Of a DNA stretch of 64,000 bases, positions 11,579 to 21,163 are shown piece by piece. The notes beneath the pieces are model-generated. The model saw only the letters and a list, made by a program, of their open reading frames with translations, did not search any database and had not been told where the DNA came from. The DNA is taken from NCBI GenBank assembly GCA_004431415.1, contig QPMI01000212.1, positions 62,001-126,000 of the forward strand. The letters run 5' to 3'. The position numbers were made by a program, and so were the translations under genes. Position 1 is the stretch's first letter. Each line of letters opens with the position of its first letter. The stretch is from Cyanophora paradoxa. Taxonomy: Eukaryota > Glaucocystophyceae > Cyanophorales > Cyanophoraceae.

Positions 11579-12521
11579 CGCCGCTTCTTCGCGCGCGCGC
11601 CCTTGCCCGCCCGCTCCGCCGCCGCCTCCTTCCCCCCGGCGCCCTGCTGCGTCCGCCACGCCTGCAGCGCCGCGACGGCCTCCTCGTTGCGGTTCACCCG
11701 CAGCAGCGCCCTGTGCGGCGTCAGCGTCGTGCGCGGCGGGGCGGGGCGGAGGGCGCGCGCGCCTGGCGCCCTGTATGAGGTAGACGCGGGGGACGGCGGG
11801 GACGGCGCGGAAACCGTCGGCGTAGGCGGCGGCCGCCTCCTCGTGGAGGCCGGCCTCGCCGAGGGCGACGCCCAGGTTCTGGTAGGCGCCGAGGGCCCGC
11901 GGGTCGGCCTTGATCGAGGCGCGGTAGAGCGCGGCGGCGGCCTCCACGTCGCCGGCGAGCTGCAGGCGCTGCCCCTCGTAGAACTCCGGCGGCTGGTACT
12001 GCCCGTCCAGCGCCCGCGCCTTGCGCAGCTGCGTGAACGCCTGCGGCTTCCGCCCCGTCTCCAGGAGCGTCAGGCCCCAGTGGAAGAGCGCGTACGCGTC
12101 CCGCCCATCGATCTGCCGCCCGCCTCAGCGGCGCGCGGCGCTGGCCCGCGGCGCCGGCCGCGGCCGCGCCTGGACGGCCTTCGCGAAGGCGCGCTCGGCC
12201 TGCTCGGCCCGCCGCGCCGTCCAGAGCGCCGTCCCGAGGTTGACCCAGCCCGCGATCGCCTTAGGCATCGCCTTCGTCACCGCCTCGAAGCACGCGACGG
12301 CCAGGTCGAAGTCCCTGTTGTTCAGCGCCTCCTCCCCCGCGTCGCTGCGGCGGGTCGGCTGACGATAGAGCCGCGTGCGATTGGCGGTACGAGCACGCGT
12401 ACCTCAGCGCTTGTGCGTCGGTGGACTTGGCGGGGCAGCGCGGAGCTTCATCGGCTCCAAGCGCTAGCACAAGCCCAGCTACCAGCAGGACCGCCAATAC
12501 GAACGCCCCGCCGCGACGCAT
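7807..12521 (-). CDS. OGT: TPR-containing O-GlcNAc transferase (OGT/SEC type) with N-terminal signal peptide
   Basis: Transfers GlcNAc from UDP-GlcNAc to Ser/Thr (GT41). The start at 12519-12521 gives MRRGGAFVLAVLLVAGLVLA, a clear signal peptide, followed by ADEAPRCPAKSTD. TPR units follow: LNNRDFDLAVACFEAVTKAM at about 12300, ALYRASIKADPRALGAYQNL at about 11900, HAERALQLDPTVVPAITL at about 11380. Catalytic motifs run in order: LRVGYVSADFGTHAAG (about 10470, with the pocket His), DDRFHEAVRSSAEHWVEA, GIDVLLNANGHTVGARDG (about 9770), ALRPAPIQLLSFTGYHGYYG, FCNFGKYYKV (about 9080, with the UDP-site Lys), YLDSQRYNSHTTVAEAAWGG (about 8510) and VPVVTMPAERMVSRVAAS (about 8390). The motifs resemble OGT/SEC more than SPY. 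About 20 introns. The protein ends in a Pro/Arg-rich tail at 7807. Head-to-head with CtpA. The signal peptide is odd, because classical OGT is nucleocytoplasmic. Confidence 0.88.
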
Positions 12522-12592
12522 CGCCGCCAGCGTGCTTGATCCGGAGATGCTGCACGGCAGCCCCGCCAAAAGAAGGCTGGATACACAATAAA
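12522..12592. promoter_or_regulatory. Bidirectional promoter region, OGT/CtpA
   Basis: Only 71 bp separate the two divergent start codons, so both genes must share promoter elements, possibly reaching into the opposing coding region. It contains an AT-rich patch, ATACACAATAAAATG, just before the CtpA ATG. No TATA box is positioned plausibly for the OGT side. Confidence 0.5.
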
Positions 12593-14908
12593 ATGCAGGC
12601 CGCCTTCTCGACCCCCTTCCCCGCGCCCGCAGCCCGGCACCAGTGCCTCGAGCGCGAGGCGGTATGCACACAGAGCCGCCAGGCGCGGCGTGCGGGGCGG
12701 GCGCTCGCATCCGCGCGGAGCGAGTTCGTCGGCGGCGCGGCTGGGCCGTCAGCTGCTAGCTCCTCGTCGGCCGAACGGCGGCAGTTCTATCTGGACAGCC
12801 CTGCCCGCGCCCCGAGCGCCCAGCCGCGTGCGGAGGCCGACGACGACTCACAGGCACGTGCTCGCCGCCGGCCGCTGCCGCGCGAGGCCCCCTCCTCCGA
12901 CACGCTTGCTGACATCGCACGTGGCGCCCTGTGCAGAATCCGAGCCGCCCCGAGGAGAGGCAGCAGCAGGGCTTTCGGCGCTTCCTGGCCGGCGCCGCCA
13001 TCCTGACGGGCCTGAACATCGCGTCGGGGCTGGTGCCGCAGGACGCGCCGCCGGAGGCCCAGCGGTTCCTGCAGCCGAACTTCGCGTACGCCCTCACGGA
13101 GCAGCAGAAGATCGTGTACGAGGCGTGGACAACCATCAAGAAGGCCTACGTGGACCCCACCTTCAACGGGCAGAACTGGCAGAAGGCGGTGGAATTGGCG
13201 CTCAAGAACCCCGTCCAGAGGTCCGCGCAAGCCTGCCCCGTCCCGCCCCGCCCCCGCCCCGCCCGGGCCGGGCCGAGCACAGGCGCGCAGCCAGGACGAC
13301 GCGTACGCGGCCATTGACAAGATGGTCGGGACGCTCGGCGACCCCTTCACGCGCCACCTCCGCCCGGAGGCGTACGCCGGCCTGCAGGCTCGCCCGCCCC
13401 CGCCCCCGCCACCGCCCCCGCCCCCGCCCCCGCCCGCCCCGCATCCCCCGGCGAGCCCCGCGGGCCCCGCAGGTCTCGTCGGCCGGCAACCTCTCCGGTG
13501 TAGGCATGCGCCTCACGTGCGCCCTGGCTTTTGTTCTAAGTCTCGGTTAAGATAGCCTACCTATCTATAAGCTATCTATCTATCTAGCTATCTATAATAT
13601 GGACTCGTCGACCTTGGGTCCAGCGGCGCTGCGCCCTCCCGCGCCTCCCTCCGCCCTTGCTCCTCCTGAGCCCGCCCCGCGCAGGGAGAACAAGGAGGAC
13701 GGGACGCTGCGCGTCGTGGACTGCGTGCCTGGGAGCCCGGCGGAGAAGGCCGGCATCCGAAGCGACGACGACCTGCTCTTCATCGACGGGCAGGACGTCT
13801 CCCGCTCCACCGCGCAGGAGGTCGCGGATCTGATCCGCGGGCCCGAGGGCACCTCCGTCACCGTCATCCTGGGCCGCCCCAAGCGTGTGCCCCGGCCCTG
13901 CCCGCCCTGCCCGCCCGGCCCTGCCGAGCCGAAACGGGCCCGCGGGCGCAGCGGGCGGCGGCGAGGAGCGGCTCACCTTTGAGCTCACGCGCGCCAAGGT
14001 CCGGCCCCCGCCCCCCGCCCCCGCCCCCCGCGCCCCGCCCCGTCGAGCGGCGAGCTTGTAGGTGGAGCTGAACCCGGTGAGCTACGAGCTGAAGACAGAG
14101 GGCGGCGTCAAGGTCGGCTACGTCAAGCTGCGCGAGTTCAACGCGAACGCGGCGGAGCGCATGGCGGACGCGGTCAAGGCGCTGGAGGCCAAGGGCGCAC
14201 AGGCTCGCCCGGCTTGACGGCGTCGGGCTCGCGCGGTTCTGAGGCCTCGGCCTTCGCCGCAGATGTACGAGCTGGACCTGACGAACAACCCGGGCGGGCT
14301 GGTGCCGGCCGGCGTGGCGATCGCGCGCGAGTACATCGACCAGGGCACCATCGTCTACACGACGAACCGCGCCGGGCAGCTCGAGTCGTTCGAGGCCGAC
14401 GGCACGGCGCTCACCTCCAAGCCGGTCGCCATCCTCGTCAACAAGGTACCCCCCTCGCGGCCCGCGAAGCCGGCGGTCTCTCCGCGCGGCTGAGGAGTGC
14501 GGGACCAGAACACGGCGTCGGCGTCGGAGATTCTGGCGGCGGCGATCCGCGACAACTGCCGCGGCGTCATCGTCGGCGAGCAGACCTACGGCAAGGTACC
14601 CCCCTTCCTCTCCCCCTTCCTACCCGGGGAAAGCGAGGAAGCTGTAACGCGGTACCCCCCAGGGTGTCATCCAGTCTGTCTTCAACCTGTCCGACGGCTC
14701 CGGGATGGCCGTCACGGTCGCGAAGTACGAGACACCCAACCACGAGGTACCCCCCGCCGCCTTCTCCCCGCGCTCGACGGCCGCCTCACCGTCGAGGGGG
14801 GTACAGGACATCAACAAGCGGGGGATCGCGCCGGATATGCCGCTGGAGAAGTTCGTGGCCTCCCCCAAGTTCATCGAGGAGTCTCTCTCAGAATGCGTGG
14901 CTCCCTGA
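12593..14908 (+). CDS. CTPA: C-terminal processing peptidase CtpA (plastid lumen, D1 maturation)
   Basis: S41 serine protease that trims the C-terminus of the PSII D1 precursor in the thylakoid lumen. ATG 12593 gives MQAAFSTPF, a Phe-led presequence. My model then splices to a Ser/Ala/Arg segment and to a twin-arginine lumen signal, RRFLAGAAILTG, ending NFAYA before LTEQQK. The mature part has the N-terminal domain (YEAWTTIKKAYVDPTF), a PDZ domain (VVDCVPGSPAEKAGIRSDDD, about 13715-13880) and the catalytic core. The core has the LTNNPGGLV strand, Ser in NTASASEILAAAIRD (about 14510) and Lys in GEQTYGKG (about 14590 plus next exon). Ends ...ECVAP at 14908. Four introns appear to start with GC: 12854-12936, 13388-13472, 13504-13684 and 14203-14262. 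Three later ones start GTACCCCCC. The first-exon structure is the least certain part. Confidence 0.9.
13561..13600. repeat. (CTAT)n microsatellite inside a CtpA intron
   Basis: CTATCTATAAGCTATCTATC and continuing CTAT units lie within the GC-AG intron 13504-13684, the longest and least GC-rich intron of the gene. Confidence 0.85.
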
Positions 14909-15398
14909 GCTGGATCCCCGCGCCCCTCGTCCGCCGCGGCGCCCGCCCCGGCCGGCCTCTCGTCCGTCCCATCGCCCCCGGCCCCTCCCTGTTTTTGCCT
15001 TGTTTCTTTTTGTTTCTTCCGCTGTGCAGTGGTTCGAGTCTTCTTTAAATCCAGTGAGCGTGTGCGTGTGCGTACAGCGCCCTCTATGCCCAGCGCAAGC
15101 CCAGGCGGGAAGCCAGCAGCAGCGGTCACGGTCACGGGTCAAGCGCAAGTGGTCCAAAACTGTCGTTCCAAGCGGAGCTGCGGGACAAGTAGAGGAGGGA
15201 AGGCACTGAAACATGAAACTATCGGACTAGGGAAAGGCGCGGAGAAATATCGAGAGGGTGGAGTGAAGGCGTGTGGATGCGACAGGGCCCGCGACGCCGG
15301 CAGGAGACCGGCGTGCGTGCCGCGACCCATCGCGCTTCGGCGCGCACACGGGCGCCGCGAAGAACATCTGCTTCGAAGAAGAGAAAGAAGCGGGAGCG
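14909..15398. other. Convergent gap between CtpA and RAMP4
   Basis: Holds the 3' ends of two converging genes. A T-rich tract (CTGTTTTTGCCTTGTTTCTT, about 14988-15020) followed by TGTGCAG resembles a splice acceptor, so an alternative last CtpA exon is possible. No separate gene is supported. Confidence 0.5.
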
Positions 15399-16005
15399 TC
15401 AGCAAAAGGATGAAGAGCGCGGCGCTGGGCTCCGGACCTCGCCGCTTAGTACATCTGGCCCGAGGTCGCAGTCCTGCAGCAGGGTTAGCGAATTCCACAA
15501 GGAGAACGACAGAAGAAAGCTTTGCCTGATGATCTGGAGGAGCGCTGCGGCACGAAGCGGTCAGAACAAGGAGAGCCGCCGGATGGCTCTCAACGTCGGC
15601 CCGCACGGGTGGCTGAGGGGGCTTGCGCACCCGAGCCAACGACGACGAAGATGAAGAAACCGAGAACCATGGGGCCGACAGAGACCGAGCTCTTCTTTTG
15701 CTGCTTGAACACGCGCATGGGTAAGCTCCACGGGCGAAATGCGGCGGGAAGGCGCGCGCGGCCGTAGCGCTGCCGAGCTCGCAACTTCCTAGAGAATCTC
15801 TATAGACATCGCAAGCGGCCGGGGGGGCGGACCTTGCCAGTGGTGACAGCCCCGCGCTTGGTCACGTTGTTGTTGTAGTTCTCCGACTTGCTGCGAATCT
15901 TCCGGGACTGCTGCTTGACCAGAAGATAGATTCTGTTAGCCCAGGAGCGAGCGCGCGATGGAGCGCGGGAGGCAATTCTACGGTGAGCGCGCAGGGCCGC
16001 ACCAT
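15399..16005 (-). CDS. RAMP4: RAMP4/SERP1 family ER membrane protein
   Basis: Small tail-anchored protein of the Sec61 translocon. Four exons: an ATG-only exon (16003-16005, followed by donor GTGCGG), 15833-15910, 15631-15700 and 15544-15399. Spliced, it begins M-QSRKIRSKSENYNNN, then VTKRGAVTTGK, matching the family signature (basic start, N-x-T-K/Q-R-G). Then come QKKSSVSVGPMVLGFF and IFVVVGS-ALLQIIRQ, which matches the single TM anchor and the GS-x-(L/I)-F/L-Q-I-I ending of RAMP4. The exon junctions fall in phase with standard GT-AG boundaries. The continuous frame after IIRQ runs some 40 residues further than usual to a TGA at 15399, so a last intron or an unusual tail is possible. Head-to-head with the HTH gene (139 bp). 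Confidence 0.85.
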
Positions 16006-16144
16006 TGTGTTAGCTGTAGAAGAAGGGTGAGCAGAACGACTCCGAGAGGTGACTGCGTGCCTCTGCTGCTTGCTCCGCGGTTTGCGGCTTTCGAACGGGG
16101 TACAGTGAGAGCCGGGCGGGTAGAGCCTTCCTTCGTTCAGCAGC

Positions 16145-19100
16145 ATGTCGGCCTTCTCGGCCGGTCTCGTGCCGGCCCTCGGCACGGCGGAGGGGAGTGG
16201 CGGGATCGGCGTACTCGCGGGACGAGCGCTGCGCATCGCCGGCGACGGGCGGCGGGCATTGAATCGACGCCGGCGGCGCCCGGTGTTCGCGGTGGATCCG
16301 GCTGCCCCGCCGGTGGTAGTAGTAGGCATGGCGAGGCGGAGAGGCAGCGATCCGTCCGCGTCGGCCCCCGCAGACGCGGCTGGCGGGGTCGAGGCGGCCG
16401 GCACGAGCGGCTCCCCGGACAACGGCGGCAGGCTCCCTGGTGGTGCGGACGCGGGGAAGATCGACAAGATGCTGCGGCAGTCCCGTGCGCGTATGGAGCG
16501 CCGCGGAGGCGCTCGCGCGCGTGCGATATCCGAGGCGCTGGAGAGCTTCGGCGCGCGGTCGGCGGCCCGCGACCTGGCGACCCCGCGACCGGAGACGCCG
16601 CGGAGAGGCCGGCCGCGGAAGTACTCGAAGCAGCCGAGCGCGGCGGGAAAGGCCGCGGCCGCGAGGAGCGGAGCGCAGGGCCCGGCGAGGAGAGACCGCG
16701 GCCGGCCGCAGGCTCCTCCAGGCGACGACGACCAAGGCCCGAGCAGCGGGGAGGAGGAGGGGGCGGCGGCGGCGGCCGCACGGACGGCCGCGAAGCAGCA
16801 GCAGCGGCCGACGTCGCCGCCCGCGGACGGCCGCGAGGAGTGGCGCCCGTCGTCGCCGCCCCTCCCGTACGCCATGGAGCGGCTCGAGTTCGACCCGCGG
16901 TACCGCCCCCTGACGCCGGTCCCCGGCGGCGGCGGCGGCGGCGACGGGTCGGACGCGATCGGGCCCCTGGAGATGTTCCGCAAGCTGAAGTCGCCGGCGC
17001 CGCCCGGGGCCGAGGGCCCCGGGGGCGGCCCCGGCGGCGGCCCGCCGCAGCCGAGCCTCGTGCCTGTGCCGCTGGAGGAGTTCAACCCGTTCAAGGTCCT
17101 CCCCGCCCAAAAAGTCCTAGGCGACCTCGTCTCCTACATCGAGCAGCGCTCCTGGAAGGTCCAGGGGCCCCCTTCCCCGGTCCGCCCCTTTGATTCTGTG
17201 CGCCCGGTGGTTCTGCCTTGGACGCGCGTGCGTGCTTCAGGGTCCGCCCACGTCGGACGACGAGGAGGAGGACGAGGAGAGGGGAAGGGCGCGGGGGCCC
17301 GGGGCCCGGTGGGGGGCCCTGCCCTCGGGGGACCCGGCCGGCAGCTTCGACGCGGCGGAGGTGCTGGAGGACGAGCCGCCCGAGGAGGCGTTCCACAGGG
17401 CCCTTGAGGAGCGCCGCCGGGGCCGGGGCGGCGGCGGCGGCGCCCCGCCCCAGCAGCCGGCTTTGACTTCGACCCCGGGCCCGGCCCCGGCCCCTACGCC
17501 GGCGCCGGCGCAGGAGTCTGCATCGTCGTCGTCTTCGGCGGCGGCGGCGGAGGCGGAGGCGGCGGCGGCAGCGGCGGCGGCGGCGGCGGAGGCCGGCGCG
17601 TCGCTGCGGATCGGGGAGCGGAGCGTGGCGGAGATCGCGGAGGACGTGACGCGGGCCGCGGCGGCCGCGGCGGAGGCGGCGGAGGAGCGGGCCGCAGGCG
17701 GGCCGCCAAAGCAGCAGCAGCAGGGGGAGGACGAGGGCGTCCTGGTGGACGGCGCCCCGGGGGGCAAGCCCAAGGCAGGCCGGGCCCCGCCGCCCTCCCT
17801 AAGCTTCGCCCCTAGCGCCCCCTCAGCTTCCCCCCCGCCGCCCGCCCGCAGCTGCCTCGGTACGACGAGATGCTGGGGTGGACGCTCCGCGTCTCGGAGG
17901 CGGCGACGATGCTCCGGACCTCGGAGCCTACCGTCGTGCGCTACATCAAGGAGGGCCGCCTCTCGGGCTTCCCGGTACCCCTCCCCGCGGCCGCTATCGT
18001 ACCCCTCGGGCTGACGCCGCGCAGTCGTGGGTGCCGTCGAAGGGCACCAGCGGCGGCCGCGCGCAGGACTGGCGCAAGCAGTGGTGTGTACCCCCCGCGG
18101 GGCGCTCCCCCCCCCGCCCCCCCCCCCCCCCCCCCCCCCCCCCCTTCCCAGGTGGGTCTGGGAGCGTGACGTCATCGAGCTTGCGGGGAAGGCCCGCACC
18201 GATCTCGTGTCCCTCGAGGAGCTCACGAAGATCCTCGTACCCTCCCCCGCTCCTTCCCCCCCCCTCCCCTCCGAGCCCCGCCGCAGGGGGTACCCGGGCG
18301 GACCGAGGCGGTGAAGCGCTTCGTGAAGCAGTCTTCCTCCTTCCGAGGCATCATTATCAAGGCGCGCCGTACCCCCTCTCCTGGTCCAGTACCCCCCTGA
18401 AGGTCTTCCGCCAGTTCGGGGAGGAAGGGTCCGCGGAGGTGGGCCGGGGTACGTACTACGTCGCCCGCTCCGAGGTCGAGGCATACCAGCGGGTGCGCCT
18501 ACCCCCAGAGAAATCCCTCTCTACCCCCCTCTCCCTCCCTCTACCCCCTTCTACCCCCTCTGCCCCCGTCCCCCCCCCCCTTCCCCTCTCCCTAAACGAC
18601 TCCGCAGGACCTTCAGGCCTTCCTCGAGCTGAACGTCCCCGCCGTCGAGGCCGCCGCCATGTACCCCCCCCCCGCTTCTCCCCTCCCACCCCACCCCCGG
18701 GCTCACGCGCAGGGTGGGGCAGGTGGGGCGTGAGCACGCTGCTGGTGCAGCACTGGCTCCGCCTGGGCAAGATTACCGGAACGAAGCGGGAGGGCCTACC
18801 CCCCCACCGCGGCTGGTACGTCGCCCGCGCCGAGGCGGAGCGGATGCGCGAGCAGCTCGACCGGCAGCGCTCCATGGTGCGCCCCGCCCCGCCCCGCCCC
18901 GCCCCGCCCTCCGCTTAGATGGCCGCGGGGCGACGACGAAAGGTGTCGGTGAGGCAGCTGGCGGAGGTGCTCTGCGTCTCCCCCGAGACGGTCCGCTGGT
19001 GGCTCTCCACCGGCCAGCTGGACGGCATCAAGGCGCCCCCGCTCCGCTCCGCTCTTACGTTGTTTCCTCATCTGAGCCTGAACCTGGGCAGATCGACAAG

Positions 19101-20041
19101 CTGCCGGTGATGACCCGCCGCCGCCCCACGTGGGCCGACGAGCGGCCGCGGCGCCGCGCCGGCTCGAGCTCGCCCCCGCCCTCCCCGCCGCCCTCGGACG
19201 GCGACGGCTCCGACGGGGCGGAGGCCGCGCCCAACAGGAAGCGCGCCCCTCTTCCCGGCCCGGCCCGGCCCCCTACGCCTGAGAGGGCGGGCGGGCGTAG
19301 GGTTTGGGTGCCGCTAGAGGACATCTGCGGGGCGCTGTGGGACCCGACCTCTACCCCCCTCGCGGCCTCCAAGCTCTACCGAACGGGCGAGATGGAGGCC
19401 CGCGGCCGCGCCCGGCCCCGCTCCCCCGCCGACAACGACGCCCGCCGCAAGCAGTCCCGCGCCCTTTTTCACCAGAGTCCGCCCCGCCCACCCGCCCCGC
19501 CCATCTCCGCTTTGCTGCGCGCTCACCCTGCGGCCTGGCAGTGTACGTGGTGATCAACAAGAAGGGGGAGATCCGCGTGACGGGCGCCGACTCGCGAGGT
19601 TCGGATTCGAACCTGTTCTTGCTTTTCGAGCTCGGGGTGACGGCTTCCCTTCGGACGTTCGAACGAGCAGGCCGGCGGGAGTGGCTGGTGGCCGAGAAAG
19701 ACGCCCTGGACCTCGCGCGGCGGCGGCGGGCGCGCCTGCCCCCCGCGCAGCAGGCCGACGAGCCCCCGCTCCTGCCCCGCGACGAGGCCCTGCGCTCCAT
19801 GGACGAGGGCCGGCTCGTCCCGGAGGCCGAGGCTGCCTCGCGCCTCGGGGGCACCCGCGCCGCCGTGCGCGAGGCGCTGCGGGCGGGGCGCCTGCCCGGC
19901 GCCCGCTACTTTGCGGAGCGCCAGGAGGGCGTCCGCTGGCTCGTGGAGGCCGAGGGCCTGCCCCCGCCCCGCCGCAGGGGCCGGCCCCGCTCCGCCCCGC
20001 CCCCGTCCCCGCCCCCGTCCCCGCCTCCGGAGTACCAGTAG
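16145..20041 (+). CDS. AT-hook protein with multiple MerR/excisionase-type winged HTH units, possible plastid DNA-binding protein
   Basis: First exon 16145-17158 (338 codons), second 17241-17774, then at least eight short exons to TAG at 20041. N-terminus MSAFSAGLVPALGT, Arg/Ala-rich, with RRRRRPVFAV about 50 residues in, resembles the Phe-led plastid presequences nearby. Residue ~152: AT-hook RRGRPRK. Acidic/Ala-rich linker to ~516. Then HTH units: LRVSEAATMLRTSEPTVVRY with wing WWVWERDVIELA (17852-18210); LVSLEELTKIL... with wing RGTYYVARSEVEAYQR (18211-18490); VEAAAMWGVSTLLVQHWLRL with wing GWYVARAEAERM (18640-18875); KVSVRQLAEVLCVSPETVRW (18940-19030); a weaker unit from VPLEDICGALWD with REWLVAEKDALDLA (19310-19725); and PEAEAASRLGGTRAAVREAL with GVRWLVEAEGL (19820-19960). 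Second AT-hook RRRGRPRS near the C-terminus. GC-AG introns at 17775-17851, 18362-18402 and 19033-19091. No characterised family recognised. Confidence 0.75.
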
Positions 20042-21163
20042 CCGCCCCGCCTGCCTGCCTCCACACAGCTAGCGCCCCGCCCCGCCCCGCCTTTCTCCCC
20101 TTTATTTCATGCTGAATTTAATGCTCATACATGCAAATACTAACTTTACGCCAACGATCAAGCGATCACGAAACTTGAGATTGCGCATGCCTGCGTGCCT
20201 ATAACTACAGCTGCCTGCGCGGCGCATGCAGCTGACTGCGCATGCCGACGCCGTGACGGAGTCTAGATCTGGATTCGATGATCTAGATCTGAGACTTGCC
20301 GCCGCTCAGCCTGGCAGCGGCTAGCGCTGGCGGCCCGGCGGCCCGGCGGCATTCCTGCAGTGCACGTGATTGTAATCATGACTCACGAGTCATGACTCTT
20401 TAATGAAAGAGTCTAGATCTAGCTAGAATGAGATGATTGAGCTCAGCGGCTCAAGAGCAAGCTCTAGAGAGATCCAAATAGATAAAGCAACCGTTGAACG
20501 ACTGGCGAATCATTGAATCAGTGCACAGGCCTCGAGGCAGCACAGGCCTTGAGGCAGCACAGGCAACAAAGCAAAGGGCACCCGGATATTCGAGCCCCCC
20601 TGCGGGGCCGCCGCCGGGGCGCAGGATCGCATTATCCGGGTCCTGCGGGGCCCGGGGCCGCCGCAGCCTGGCAGGACCCTGCTATAGCTATGTCCACAGT
20701 GTTGCTATTTCTTCAAACTCGTATTGTGCATCCATCTCTGAATTTACAAAAAGCGATATCGATGCAAAGCTGCAGTGTAGAGCTGCAGCACTGGGCCTCC
20801 ACGGCCAGCAGAGCTTACAAAAATTTACATAAGCTAGTGCTTTGGAAGACTAAAACGCTTAGAAAATCAAGAGAGCGTGGCAATCTTACATAGGAGTATA
20901 CATGTGGCAAGGCACGTAGACGCATGTACGTGAAAAAGCATTCAGATGTAAGGGGCCGTATGTTCTGCTAGGAAATTTAAAGCGCTGGAGGGCCAACGGC
21001 GAGTGAGCCAGCGAGCCAAGGCCACCGGCAGACCGGAGCAGCGCATGCCGGCACGCCGGGGGCCCAGAGAACGAGCTCGTCATTGGCAGCGCCCGGGCCG
21101 GGGAGGGGAGGGGGGGGGGGGGGGGGGGGTATTGGAAGGGAACGGGCCGGGGTGGTCGGGTCG
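20042..21163. other. Convergent gap with AT-rich repeats and palindromes
   Basis: No gene supported over 1.1 kb. Contents: TCTAGATCT-type runs (20264-20310, 20410-20425); a perfect palindrome with 9-bp arms, TCATGACTC-AC-GAGTCATGA (20376-20395); GAGGCAGCACAGGC tandem units (about 20530-20566); and a poly-G tract (about 21108-21129) just past the WD40 stop codon. Base composition is much less GC-rich than the flanking genes. Confidence 0.6.

Noticed and set aside
15271-15767. Apparent small basic protein on the plus strand (PDDLEERCGTKRSEQG)
   Set aside because: The minus strand encodes RAMP4 with family-specific TM and NVTKRG motifs over the same bases. The plus frame needs an implausibly short intron.
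20494-20893. Open frames of 110-126 codons in the HTH/WD40 gap
   Set aside because: No family-like sequence, repeat-containing, and mixed composition. They look like chance ORFs in AT-richer DNA.
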